DNA from: Psilocybe azurescens
Taxonomy: Eukaryota; Basidiomycota; Agaricomycetes; Agaricales; Agrocybaceae
Assembly (NCBI GenBank): GCA_023853785.1
Contig: JAJIRX010001000.1
Span: forward strand, 1-34,402
Direction of reading: 5' to 3'
DNA: 34,402 bases
Part shown: positions 1-11,148 of the stretch, piece by piece
Layout: every line of letters starts with the position of its first letter
How positions within the stretch are numbered: position 1 is the stretch's first letter
Notes under the pieces: generated by a model
What the model was told of the DNA's origin: nothing
The model's database searches: none
The model's input: only the letters and a program-made list of their open reading frames with translations
Made by a program: the position numbers and the translations under genes

Positions 1-1271
1 GTTGGCCTCTTACTGGGTATAAAGTCAATGTTTTAGACTTGGTTGTGTGAGGTGAACTCTTCAAGTATTTCTAGCTTTCAAATGTGCAAAGCACTACTTT
101 CAAATTCAAAGGTGAACAATAGATTTATATTGCTTGACAAGCAATTAATGTCCTCAAAGTTCTTAATACTTTCAGAAAATGCAGACATAGAATAAATCTG
201 AACTGTACATCCTTGGCATAAAAATTACTTGCTTAATATCTACATAGATACATTTAATTTATAGCTACAGGTATATACAACATCAGAGAATAATTTAGTA
301 AATTAAATCACTGTTACAAACCCCTGAACTACATTTTTGCAAATCATAAGCCTTTCTACAACTAATTGGAATGCTAATAAATAATCTATGTGGTTATTGC
401 ATTCCCAGCTAGCACTTGGCACTCTTCAGCTATTATTCTCTTAGGTATACAGACCACAATGTTGAATCAGGAAACAGGCAGTCTGTTATGCTTGGAGTGT
501 GTTGTCAATAAGATGTAGAGTCAGTGTTTTGGGGAGGTCTATGTGTCCACTGAAAAGTGAAGCTTGACATCATGTTTCTAGTATATTGTCTAGGCTTTTC
601 CATTCTTTTAAAATAACAAGTTACACACAATAAGATTGTGATATGTTGGCACAAGCATGCAAATACCAGATGAACATCACAGAAGACAGTGGTTAGCAAT
701 GGTAAGTAATACTCAGTGTTTCCAGTTTTCATTAAAATTTTGAACCTGTGGTTGCTAACAATGTTAAATGGTCTAGTGTTTTTAGCAACCCAACAAACAA
801 ATTCTACTCTAGGTCTCAGTTAGATATGAACATGTATCAAGATGGATAAAAATATACTGAGTTTCAGTCTGTGTATATTGCCTGTATGAGTACATTACTT
901 TATTCTTATCCTTGATCTAAAAAGCTGCTGTAATTGAACAATTTTTAGGTTCAGAGAGCACTTCTCAAGCTTCCAAAGCATTTGCTGTGTCTATCACTGC
1001 TTTTATCATATCTTCACTCCAACAATTTTTTACATGCTTGTGTAAGTTACTAGTTGACTATGCATCTTTCTTATTCAAATAACACCAAACATTTTTCTAC
1101 AGATTGATGAAGAACTTGTGATAATGACAATCTTCAGCATAGCTGATTGTTGGAATTGGACAGAAGAATGCATAGATTGGTGAGTTTCAATCATCCATAA
1201 AGCACTCTTTTGATTATTAATATAACATCATTTGAAAATAAAAGACCTCAACCGAGTTTATATTTGGAAGA
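1..1271. other. AT-rich stretch without a confident gene
   Basis: Strongly AT-rich DNA. No long reading frame is seen. On the plus strand there are two exon-like pieces, about 949-1037 and 1103-1178, each preceded by a pyrimidine tract plus AG and followed by GTGTAAGT or GTGAGT, but I could not join them to a recognisable protein. The composition matches the DNA to the right up to about 4850 and the mobile element at 22254-25914. Confidence 0.4.
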
Positions 1272-1555
1272 CTAATTATCACACTCTAGCTTATTGTTGT
1301 TGTTGTCTTTATCAATTTTAATAACAGAAGGTTTTGGTAATAGATTTCTTGGTGGTATTAATTCATCTGTGATGCTCACTATGGAAGAAGCCTGACCACA
1401 AAGTTTATTATCCATGTCCATTAAGTAAACAGATTACTCACACCACTAACAGATCCTTCTTCAGTTTCAGTGAACTTTTTCAATGATACTTTTTCTTTTT
1501 CTCCTTTAGATAATTTACTCTCAGGCAACAACTTCAAGAAGATGGATTTTTTTTT
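1272..1555 (-). CDS. Possible 3' exons of an unrecognised AT-rich gene
   Basis: Two minus-strand segments read as coding. One runs from about 1550 down to 1442 and ends at a GTGAGT donor. After a 50-nt intron (1441-1392, ending TCAG) the second runs 1391 to 1272 and stops with TAG. The product would be Lys/Asp/Asn-rich with AT-rich codons and would be the end of a protein. The intron length is normal for this genome. Upstream of the first segment a run of nine A residues makes the frame uncertain. The gene could be the far end of the GTPase at 4104-5231 or part of a transposon. I do not recognise it. Confidence 0.3.
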
Positions 1556-1640
1556 CTTTTGGCAGCTCTGAGTCCTGGAAAACATTGTAAACATTGTAAG
1601 TTATTTTGAATGACATATATCTTGACAGTAGAGCATTCAT

Positions 1641-2872
1641 TATTGCTTGAAAGTATCTGTCTCTTCTTCATGGACTGGAGTGCATTGATAGCTGACTATT
1701 TGATGCTCAGAACACAGCCAGACTGTGTGGGATTACACAGTTCACTATCAGCTTCTATATTGGGTATAATCAAGATCAAGCCTCTTAGAATAGATGTCTA
1801 CACCAATTTTGGTAGAATTTCTGTGGCTTGGGTACTGTACAGTGCCTACATTATGTAATCTTTTGTGTCTAAATTTAATATTGATATGTGAGAGTTGGGG
1901 ATAGCTGAGCTCCTACCCTCATCCTTATACATGATTCATATGGGTGTGGGAAACCTATGCAATAGTCTACCATCTTCTTTTACCACTATCTCTAATATAG
2001 CACTGTGCTGTTTATGGTTATCATTCAAGTCATCAAGATTATCAGTAGATTGATCATTTCCAGAATCCATGTGAAGCTCATCAATAACATTCTGACTCTG
2101 TTAATTAAGTAATTCATGAATGTGCTCAAAATTAATTATCATATTTAAACTTGTATCTTATTCTGATGCCTGATTGATGGCAAGATTTGAAATCACAGTG
2201 TTACATTTATATATATTGGACTGATATTTGAATACATAGAATGGCAGTTGATCTTCTAATCATAATATCAAATGGTGAAGCTAAGATGGGCTAAAGTGGT
2301 GTATAATATCAATAATATATAAAAATAGATAAAAATAGATAAATAAATTGGCTTACAGAGAAGGTTTTGAAAAATTATGTTTTGAAATATTGCAATATCA
2401 TCATCAGATGGGCAATATTGTTCTATGATCCAATCACCTTTTGCATAGATGATAGATAAGCTGTTAACAGTTGATCAACTTGACTACATCTATCCTTCAG
2501 ATAAATGTTCCAAGCCATCAAAAATTTGTCACCACTGGTTGAAGTAATCCAAAAGAATATTCAAGCGAGATGAAATGGCTGAGACAAACAATGAGATATA
2601 CAAACTGGAAAATCAAGATAAATATATCCCAACCTGCAAAAGCATTTATGGATGGCTCCTAAAACAACAATATTTCATAAATAATGGAGTTTTATAAATG
2701 TCAGTCAAGAGGGCAAATAAAATCTTACAGTGAATTGTGTACTGATGTTTGTTTTAAGACTGTGTGCCTATGAAATACAAGTAATATGAAACAAAAGAAC
2801 TACAATCAGCATGTATTTAGCAATAAAGTAAACACAACTTACAAACTAAATAAAGTGTGATATGAGTATATT
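1641..2872. other. AT-rich DNA, at most one possible exon
   Basis: No long reading frame. A minus-strand segment at about 2105-1950, preceded by TTAACAG, gives an open Asp/Asn-rich stretch ending in a stop. It has the same codon style as the exons at 1272-1555 and could belong to the same gene. Nothing else is supported here. Confidence 0.35.
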
Positions 2873-3724
2873 AAAATTGCAATCAATCACAAACAGTACA
2901 CACAACTTACAGTCTGAATTAGAATTGATGCAGATAATATCAGCAATTGCAATCAATCACAAATAGTGCACACAACTTACACCTGAATTAGAATTGATGC
3001 AGATAATATCAGCAATTGCAATCAATCACAAACAGTGCACACAACTTACACCCTGAATTAGAATTGATGCAGATAATATCAGCAATTGCAATCAATCACA
3101 AACAGTGCACACAACTTACAAGCTGAATCAGAATTGATACAGATAATATCAGCAATTGCAATCAATCACAAACAGTGCACACAACTTACAAACTGAATTA
3201 GAATTGATGCAGATAATATCAGCAATTGCAATCAATCACAAATAGTGCACACAACTTACAAACTGAATCAGAATTGATGCAGATAATATCAGCAATTGCA
3301 ATCAATCACAAACAGTGCACACAACTTACAAGCTGAATCAGAATTGATGCAGATAATATCAGCAATTGCAATCAATCACAAACAGTGCACACAACTTACA
3401 TACTGAATCAAAATTGATGCAGATAATATCAGCAATTGCAATCAATCACAAACAGTGCACACAGCTTACATCCTGAATTAGAATTGATGCAGATAATATC
3501 AGCAATTGCAATCAATCACAAACAGTGCACACAACTTACAAACTGAATTAGAATTGATGCAGATAATATCAGCAATTGCAATCAATCACAAACAATGCAC
3601 ACAACTTACACCCTGAATTAGAATTGATGCAGATAATGTCAGCAATTGAAATCAATCACAAATAGTGCACACCACTCACATGCTACATAAAAATTGATGC
3701 AGCAAATATCAGCAGTTGCAATTG
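2873..3724. repeat. 12-copy 70-bp tandem repeat (minisatellite)
   Basis: Units start at about 2873, 2942, 3011, 3081, 3151, 3221, 3291, 3361, 3431, 3501, 3571 and 3641. The period is 70 bp, with 69 bp in two units that lack one base. Units open with AGCAATTGCAATCAATCAC, continue with AGTGCACACAACTTACA, and end GATGCAGATAATATC. Central units differ at only a few sites, mostly just after ACTTACA; the first and last units are more diverged, as expected if unequal exchange homogenises the middle. The last unit decays into unique AT-rich DNA. Confidence 0.95.
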
Positions 3725-4103
3725 AGCATGCAATCATATCTCCACTGGTTGAAATCTTACATCATAATCCTTATAACACTCCATTAGCATATTATTCATC
3801 ATTTCAAATTTTACACTCACATGCTATCTATATGTCATTACACACATCCATAACAAGTAAGTGATTAATGCTTACATTCTGATTTAATGTCAGTTACTTT
3901 GCTTTATAGTGCAGTAACATATTCACATACATTAAAAATTGTGTGGAAACCAAACAATAGTCCGAAATATCAAATCATCCTTTTTGTAAATTAGCCACTG
4001 AAATGATCTAGTGCAACTTAATCAACATACCATGTTTGTTATTTGATTCCCAATGCTAAAAATATAATAAGCAACATTGAAATACAACCAATTGATAACA
4101 TAC
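3725..4103. other. AT-rich DNA downstream of the GTPase exons
   Basis: No supported feature. On the minus strand a TTTTAG acceptor just below the last clear GTPase exon could begin a further short exon ending near a GTATGTTG donor (about 4053-4030), but the reading frame after it is not recognisable. Confidence 0.4.
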
Positions 4104-5231
4104 TTCTTTATTGCATATTCAATGCATATCTTTAAATTATTCTGCTGTACACGAACAAACAGCATTTTGAGAGCAAGATCATCAATTGATGCTGCTGTTT
4201 GTGTGATTAATTCTTCAATTTGTTTCTGGTGATCACTTTCATTCTTATCAAGTGCTATTCAGGGTGTTAAATCTCCAAATTGATTTGGTGAATTATAAAT
4301 CACTTACCCTCAAGCCGAACATAACCCTGTGGTGGAAACTGATAGCTTCTAAGTGGCTGCTCAAACTTCTGCTGCAAAGTGTCCAAAGCATGCTGGATAT
4401 TCTGCTTTGGGGTACTGCTTCTGTTCCAAACCTGGCTGATAAGATCATCAAACTTCATGAAGATTGCCACAACTGGCACTGGTTTTGTATAAGTTTTAAT
4501 TACTATTGAAATTTTGTGACAAGCTTACCATTCCATTTACGATTTCCATTGAAAAACTTAACTTCCAAGTCCAATAATGGGCGTGATACATCTGGCTCAA
4601 AGCAAAACCTACACCCATTGTGATGTGAGGTGCTTCAAATAAAAGATTAGAACAAAAAAGACACATACCATATGATATGAATTTGGTCTTTGACTTCTTG
4701 AGCCTTTGAATGCTCTTCAATGAAATCCATCACAGCCTTTAGTTCCTCCTCACCCCTGCCTCAAAACCAGGCGAGTCATGAAAGATGAACTTTGGGTTAC
4801 TTTTAAATGTGAATACTCGACGGACGTCATGGATTCCACGCTAGAATGTCAAAAGTCAGTCATTTTGTTGATGGGAGATGCAAAAATTATGGAGGAATAG
4901 TACCCTCGAAGTCGGTTCAAGCTATTGACAAATAATAAGTGTCTGATATCTTGCACAGGGCTGGGTAGCTCACCAGATTTTTACCGTCATCATAGATCGA
5001 TGGCTCTTCAGTCGTATTACATACCCGCTTCAACAGGGTTGTTTTGCCAGCGTTTGCCTTCCTGATAACAAGAATGCGGAAATGGGTGAATCTAGCTCGG
5101 AGTTTCGCAGCCTCTTCTTCCCTTGGTACTGTCCCGGTACTCGGCGATCCAAATCGCAGGGATTTCTTCAGTCGGTTACCCCATGCTTTGACTTTCGACT
5201 CTTTAGCGGGATTTTGACGATTAGCGGACAT
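4104..5231 (-). CDS. P-loop GTPase (fungal G-domain family), frameshifted and incomplete
   Basis: Minus-strand exons are 5231-4974, 4840-4669, 4608-4529, 4478-4308 and 4254-4104, all with GT-AG introns and consistent phases. The product matches the Agaricomycete G-domain GTPase family: basic N-terminus, KANAGKTTLLKRVCNTTEEP (P-loop), SNPKFIFHDSPGFEAG (switch II/DxxG region), VPVVAIFMKFDDL (the position of the NKxD/TKxD base motif, here MKFD), and a helical tail LALKMLFVRVQQNN. Two oddities: the first Gly of GxxxxGKT is Arg (IRKANAGKTT), and one base is missing in the C run at about 4753-4756, so the literal frame stops just after FEAG. With that base the downstream phase is right. Exon 1 is GC-richer while exons 2-5 are AT-rich. 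No C-terminal exon is identified. The start is the Met of MSANRQ; a longer open frame exists upstream. It may be a decaying paralogue. Confidence 0.75.
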
Positions 5232-6968
5232 CTCGATGATGAGGGTAGCGAAACAACAGTCCGGTTGGGAAGCATTGAGGGGCGATGTCGTCGGTCGGCT
5301 TCTCATCCCACAGACTGCCGCGCAGCCGCACACTGGATGCATGGAGGGCTATAAATGGATGGCCGGGATCGGGAAGGAAGCTGCAACCCATGACCTGTTG
5401 AGCGGCTGGGAAAGTGATAAGGCTTCCTTTCCAAGTTTACAGTGAATGTTTCATGTCTCCGTATACCTGGTTCCATATGAAGTGGAAGTCTGATCCCAAC
5501 TGAGCCATGGCTCCCCGAAGGAAAGCAGAAGGCGTCCAGTTCCCAACGGGTCGGTCACTACCCCGCCAGCTCAAGCTGATGACGAGCCCCACAGTCAAAA
5601 TGAACACCAGATATCTGCCTTCAATCAACAATTTCCTTCGCCATGATCGATTTCTAACACGAAGAGAGATCTATTCTCATTGTCTGTGTGACATGTTCAA
5701 TGCACAGCCTTGCTCGTCATCATCCAATAGGACAATTCCCAATTACCAAGGTGGTTTGATTCATAATGAATACCATGCTGGACTTTCCGCGCGTATCCAT
5801 TTTATATCACAAAAACTAACTAGAGGTATACCGTAGGGTATAGATATGCTACAAATGAATCTAACGTATCTCGGCCCACTGTAACACCCGGAAGACTGTA
5901 TGTATATGATAGTTTACCGCCATGGCTAACATTGAGAACGTGGTTAAACGGTCACGGTGTATGTCTAACCAATATAATAGGAGCACAGAGAAGGTCATCC
6001 TCTTAGTATCGAAGATAGATATAGACGAGGACGGGCATAGAGTCACTGAAGCCAAAAGTGGCCCAGAAACTGTAGATAAGGCTATGAACGGGACTCCGGT
6101 AGCTGGAACGAATATTGGATTAGAAATTGATAGTAGCTTCATCGGGTTTGAAGCTATGGGGCAGTGCTTCAGCGGTATAGAGGCGATGCAAGAGTCGGAG
6201 CCTCGAATCCATATTTAGATATTGAAATAACGCACAAGGTTTAGCAGATGAAAGGGTAGATGCAATATTAATGACATTGTATAGGGTCCATGAAGGTCAC
6301 GAGTCGGCCGGCAAAAGAAGAAGGCGGGGGGGCGCCATTGATACTGGAATGGAATGATGGGTCCTCAACGATTCTCCTCTGGGCGTGTTGCTACACCCCA
6401 AGTGACTTTGTGGCACCATTCCTGTCTTGAGAATCTATTAGGATGACAATATACATGTTACCAGCATCGACGACCATCTCATGGGCGGGAAGATAAAGCG
6501 CATGAGGAACTCTGGATGTAGCGACGACTACAGCGACTGTAGAGGATGCAGCAGCAATGATGGCTATGCAACCGTAGAAGATACAGCAGCAGTAGTGGGG
6601 ATCGTTGAGACAAGGGGGTTAACGCGTCGGTCGATGGGGAGACACGCAGAACACACTGAGCCTATGAAGGAGGTTCAAAAACAAAAGATGGGTACGTCTC
6701 ATAGTCCTGAGCGGCACTATCACATACCTTCGCCTCGAATCGTCAATCTACCCTCCAAACGTAGACCAGATTCCAAAGGCAGTGAATGAACAGAACAGTC
6801 GATGTTGATATAGTCCGCCATCCGATAGTTTGCTTCCAATTTGAATAGCTTTACTGCGGGCGTGAGCTGTTGGAGACCAGCATACATCAGTCGCCCGACG
6901 TTTAGGCAGCAAAGTTTCGATCGAACAGGTGAGGAATGAGGGCTTACCATCGAGAGAGTTGGGGGCAT
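5232..6968. other. No confident gene; scattered minus-strand exon-like pieces
   Basis: DNA of ordinary composition. On the minus strand a hydrophobic segment (YLVFILTVGLVISLSWRG, about 5613-5560) ends near an AG|GTATAC donor. A second open stretch lies at 6875-6727 between CCAACAG and GTATGT, with a 7-codon Met-initiated piece before it (6968-6948, donor GTAAGC). A third, hydrophobic open stretch at about 6560-6400 ends in TAG. They do not join into a protein I recognise and may be remnants of a membrane-protein gene. Confidence 0.3.
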
Positions 6969-8625
6969 GTTTGAGTCTAATGGGAAATTTTCTACATTCA
7001 AAGATATGTCGCTTTTTAATTAGATCACATCACCTACCTGGAACGCAACTGAAGTGCGAAGCTGCGATACTAGGCAAAAGGATGAGACATTTTGTTAAAG
7101 CTATGTATGGCGACCGGGCCGCAGCAGGACCATCCGAATGTGCCAGGGCGGATGAGATAGTATAAGACAAGTGGAGGTGGACAAGATCAAGACGAGCCAG
7201 TTATGAGCAGAGAAAGATGAGAACGTTGGCCAAGGACGAGGTTGACATCAGGTTGAAAGTTGAAATGATGCACAGGGCGGAACCCAACAGCCGGAAGCTT
7301 TCGGGATGTCCCACGGTTGGTTCATAATTGGCAGACAATGGACATCCACCACTCTCTTAATATAGCTCCTGAGCCGGCGCAATGGTTATTTTTGCGTAGA
7401 AGGTTAGACATGCTCTGAATCTATACTTGTTTCATCCTTCCAATAGCTCTGCACTCAACTTGTCTACCCTTCGAGATGAATGCTGTCGGTCCAAAACGAA
7501 TTCTTGGGGCCTGGAGTTTCCAATGCAGGCGTTCGATGAGATTCTATTACCTCTTGGTGTGCATGATCCATGACCTTTTATGTAACTTCTCGTTTCTCTT
7601 TCCGTCAACAACGACTCTGAGAAAAAAGATCCGAAGCCTTATGTTGAACGACCTGGCGACAAGACACAACTGAATCCAGAGTCATAACCTCCACGGGACA
7701 CTGTCATACCACCACTCGCTCTTCTTTCCGCCTTTTAGGCCATTCCCTGTATATCCCTTTCCCATCTTATCCACTGCTGCTGCGTCCCCTCATATTGGTC
7801 GTTGAAGTCGGGAATCTTTATTATTTGGTGTCCCTCTCAACTCAGATCCGTTATTGATAGATGCCCAGTCGCAACTAGGAGTACCGGAAAAGGCAGGAGT
7901 GAGGACCAACATGTGATGCAAGACTTCCAATGCCAATGTGAGTTTTATGACAGTATATCCTGAAGGCCCGCCTCTTTTAACTTACCATCTTCCTCTTAGC
8001 CTAGCCTGCACGTTTTAGATATACCGTTGTATAGGCGTTTGGCTGGAATCCATCGACCTGACGAAGCACCCATTATGTCTTAAGAACCAGAGGCAAACCA
8101 GAGGCCAACAGAGACGTGTATGCGAGTTACTTTACACAGACCAGCACATCGGAGACTCATGCTATGAGGATGGAAACCTCTTTTCAATATCCAGATGTCT
8201 TTTGTCTGACTATTTTCGAAATTTGGACTTCGAAATATAACAAACATGGACATCCCGACTAATCTCACGGCCATTCTTAAGCGCTCCGGCACTTTGGCAG
8301 TCGTTATAGTATTATCATAGGAAATAAAGATACATCATAGACACTTATTATTTGAACAAGGTCCAGAAAAAGTCTATTGCAAACTTTTTCAAGCAGTGTC
8401 TGTAAAATATATTTATGTTTCCACAGAAAGAAAGACATACATATATATGACATGAGTGAATCACTGATCCAACCTGGCCATGACACCGTCATGGGTACTA
8501 CCTAGCTTGGTACACTTGCAATCACACCAAAAGCGGTGCCAAATGATGGGTGAATCCCCTAATACTTGTCAGAATTGAAGTTCTCCTACCATATACAGAC
8601 CTGACCTCAGCCGTCAACGGTACCT
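6969..8625. other. No recognisable gene
   Basis: Short frames occur on both strands, none over about 90 codons. One plus-strand stretch around 7410-7585 stays open (containing FPMQAFDEILLPLG) without a start or clear splice signals. No RNA gene or repeat was recognised. The left edge of the large duplication follows at about 8626. Confidence 0.4.
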
Positions 8626-10740
8626 TTCTTTCAAACCAGAGTCTTGTCAGACGAGTTTGTCCATAAATGAAAGTGGCACAGCAGTATCAAATCAAAAACA
8701 GCAATGAACAGTCGGAAAAGAAGAGGAAGCGAGCCAGTCTCAGGGTGCCTGGATTACAGTCAAATCAATCAATGTTTGGGTCTGTTGGCCCAGCGCGTTT
8801 GTCGCAATTCAACACCCGCTTTGGGGAGCGATGCGTCATCCATTGGGACCTCTTAATCTCTCGAACTCCTTTTGACGCTGGAAGAGCTATACCGATTGCT
8901 CTAATCTATCATGTGTTCCTGGTGAGGCTCTCATAAATGGATAAATGACTCCTCTTTCTCTTAGAAGCAGGGCATCGGGCATTGGGGACAAGCACTTGAG
9001 AGAACGCACACAAGTTTATCCTATACCAATCCTATACTATTCAAGGGTACGTTTCTTTTCTAGAAAGCAAATGCACCCACCAATTGTGTATTCAATAGAA
9101 TGACAATCAACTATTTCAGCCGCTATCCCATTCTCTCATTACAGTACTACTAGGCCCAGTGTAGCTAATACTCCTGAGAGACGGACGAGATTTGCACCCC
9201 AAGACCGCGGAGCAACGCAGAATTCCCAGCACCAGTCAAAGGTCAAGTAAGTCAAAACCAAACTGTAAATCTATGATCATATATATGTATATGGCACTTC
9301 CATATCTAATACAACACAATACCGCACCCGTACGGATCGTGGAAACATATCCATATCCCCCTGGCTTCCTTCCTTCCCTTCCCTTCCTTCCATCGTTTCT
9401 CACTGGGTACTCAATATTCAATGGCCACCGCGACACTGACACTGACATTAATATCATGTCACTGTGCGTTCCTTTCTCTTTCGTCGTCGTTGCAGTGTCA
9501 ATGGGGTTTACTGTCTACCCTTTACTGTCTACCCTCGCTCCCATGCTCATGCGCCTCGCACGCGCAGTGGATACATGTGCATAGACCGTGGACACTGGAG
9601 GGAGGCTCGTGCCCCATCCACCGCTGTATGTCGCGTAAACTCGTGGCTTGTCCACCACAGGCCCACAGTCGCATTGCGACCTTTTGAATTTGGATTTCAA
9701 ATTTCTTGGCCGGCCAACGGGGTCCTCCTGTCTGTGTCAGCGTCCTCGCACTCGGACTGAGTGCCCATTCTTATTCTTATTCCGTTGAAAATCGAGCTGA
9801 AGTATGCAAGGTACATCGCACATCATGCTCGTGTTCGTGCGCGATGGCAGACTTGATGGACTGGTATAGTATAACATTATTCCGGGAGATCCTCTTCGGA
9901 TCTCTCGCCACCGCCTCCTGCCCACTAATGATAACCATAACGGACATGATCATGATTCATACATGTATTTACCCATGGTCCTAGGCTTGGGCGATCTCGG
10001 ATGCTGCCTGCACCCCTCTGTTCTCGAATCTCTGATGGTTCGACCATTATATGACTATGGCTACCATCCAATACATCGATTGACGGGCGATCCAGGCAGG
10101 CAGGCAATTGGATCGTATAATATAATACTCTAACAATGTCCTTCTCTTCCAGTTTGGAATCAATCTGGTTTATACTGTAGCGCAGCATATCTGCCAGTTA
10201 CAGTGTGGCGCCCCAAGAACACCGAACACCGACCATTGGCATCGTGTTACTTGGATCCCATTATTCTCGGGGTTCATTTCATTTTCATTTTCAGTTTTCT
10301 TTCTTTCTTTTTTATTTTTCTTGTAAATTTATGTCTATTGGGGCTTGGCCCCATGCAGACCTAACTGATGTTTACAATAGCAGTTAACAGCACACCGCGT
10401 GCAACACCTTTCCGTGGACCCCGTGTCCACCGTCGAGGTACGCCTATAGGTTCGGACTATAGCGATCCCTCCCCGTATGGCCCAACATTGAAATATTGTG
10501 TCCGGGCATCCATGCTTTGGCGGGCGGGCTAGTACACTCGGATTCCATCCAGGTGGTTGTTTTCTTTCCATAGTTTTTCTGCTGAGCACCTGACTGATAG
10601 TCGTTCAGGCGCGGTTGGGTGTTTTCAGTTTCAGTTTACCTACCCTTCGCGCTCGTGCTCGTTCGAACTTGAATGAACCTTCGTATGATGCGTGAAAGTT
10701 ATCACGCATTGCGTGTCCATGTCCGTATACCCTGTCCATG
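8626..10740 (+). repeat. Duplication copy 1, module A (noncoding, low complexity)
   Basis: This stretch is a direct repeat of 15233-17390. Shared landmarks in the same order are: ATGAAAGTGGCACAGCAG (8667 and 15274); an intron-like GTACGTTT...TTTCAG segment; the phrase CCGCACCCGTACGGAT; GGTCCTAGG...TGGGCGAT; and CTACCCTTCGCGCTCGTGCTCG. Identity by eye is clearly below that of module B, with many small indels and pyrimidine or CTCGTG-type simple runs. In copy 1 the Met that opens a possible exon in copy 2 (15731) is lost. A SINE-like element (10299-10621) interrupts this copy. No protein is supported. Confidence 0.85.
10299..10621 (-). mobile_element. SINE-like retroposon with A-rich tail and target-site duplication
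   Basis: The element lies on the minus strand: its 3' end, on the plus strand, is a T-rich tail followed by the reverse complement of AATAGACATAAATTTACAAG. It is flanked by direct repeats TTTTCAGTTT at 10288-10297 and 10622-10631. The two paralogous sites in the duplication (about 16915 and 17290) read straight through without it, so empty sites are visible in the same window. A related copy lies at 21704-21941 in the opposite orientation. An 11-bp stretch GGATGGAATCC in element orientation resembles a pol III B box (GGTTCGAATCC), but I see no clear A box, so tRNA origin is only a suggestion. No coding capacity. Confidence 0.8.
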
Positions 10741-10798
10741 TCCGCATACCCTGCCCATGTTTGTATACCCTGTCTGTCCGTATACCCTGTCCATATCC
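10709..10798. repeat. 17-19 bp minisatellite, about five units
   Basis: Tandem units of the form TGTCCATGTCCGTATACCC, with variants GCATACCC and TTGTATACCC and one shortened unit. The paralogous place in copy 2 (about 17370-17391) has only a single unit, so the array grew in copy 1 after the duplication. Confidence 0.8.
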
Positions 10799-11148
10799 GC
10801 AGTTTCTCGGCGTGTTCGGAAGCGAGGATGCTTTAAAATACAGAAAGCCCAAGTACAGTTGCCGCGGACAGGCAAACACATCAAATTTAATCTGCCTATT
10901 ATGGAGGTAGTCACACTTATTTATAACTTCTAAAAAGTTCTGTTATATCAAGGAATTGACCCAATGAATGATTTTAGCGAGCGAAAATTTAAAATTCTAA
11001 GGGGAAAATGGCCAAAAATACTGACCAGTGTCGAAAAAACTCGCTAAAATCTTGGAAATTTCATTTTTAGATAGCTTTCAATAAACGCAGTCTGATCACA
11101 AAGGATCGCAGCCTTTTATTGAGCCATTCTCTCACAAAAATACGTTAA
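10741..11148. other. Copy-1-specific spacer with an 11-bp inverted repeat
   Basis: The DNA between modules A and B in copy 1 has no counterpart in copy 2. It contains ATTTTAGCGAG (10971-10981) and its perfect inverse CTCGCTAAAAT (11040-11050), 58 bp apart. This could be a stem-loop or the edge of a small inserted element. No target duplication was found. Confidence 0.5.

Noticed and set aside
2873..3724. CRISPR-like array
   Set aside because: The unit is a continuous 70-bp tandem repeat with no unique spacers, in eukaryotic DNA.
5437..5631. 64-residue minus-strand frame with a signal-peptide-like start
   Set aside because: Could be a secreted peptide, but a donor-like GTATAC interrupts it and no homologous neighbour or Cys pattern supports it; listed only as a possible exon.
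8667..8936. Open frame starting MKVAQQYQIKNSNEQS, also at 15274
   Set aside because: The two duplicated copies share only the first 16 codons and then run in different frames because of indels, so the frame is not under selection.
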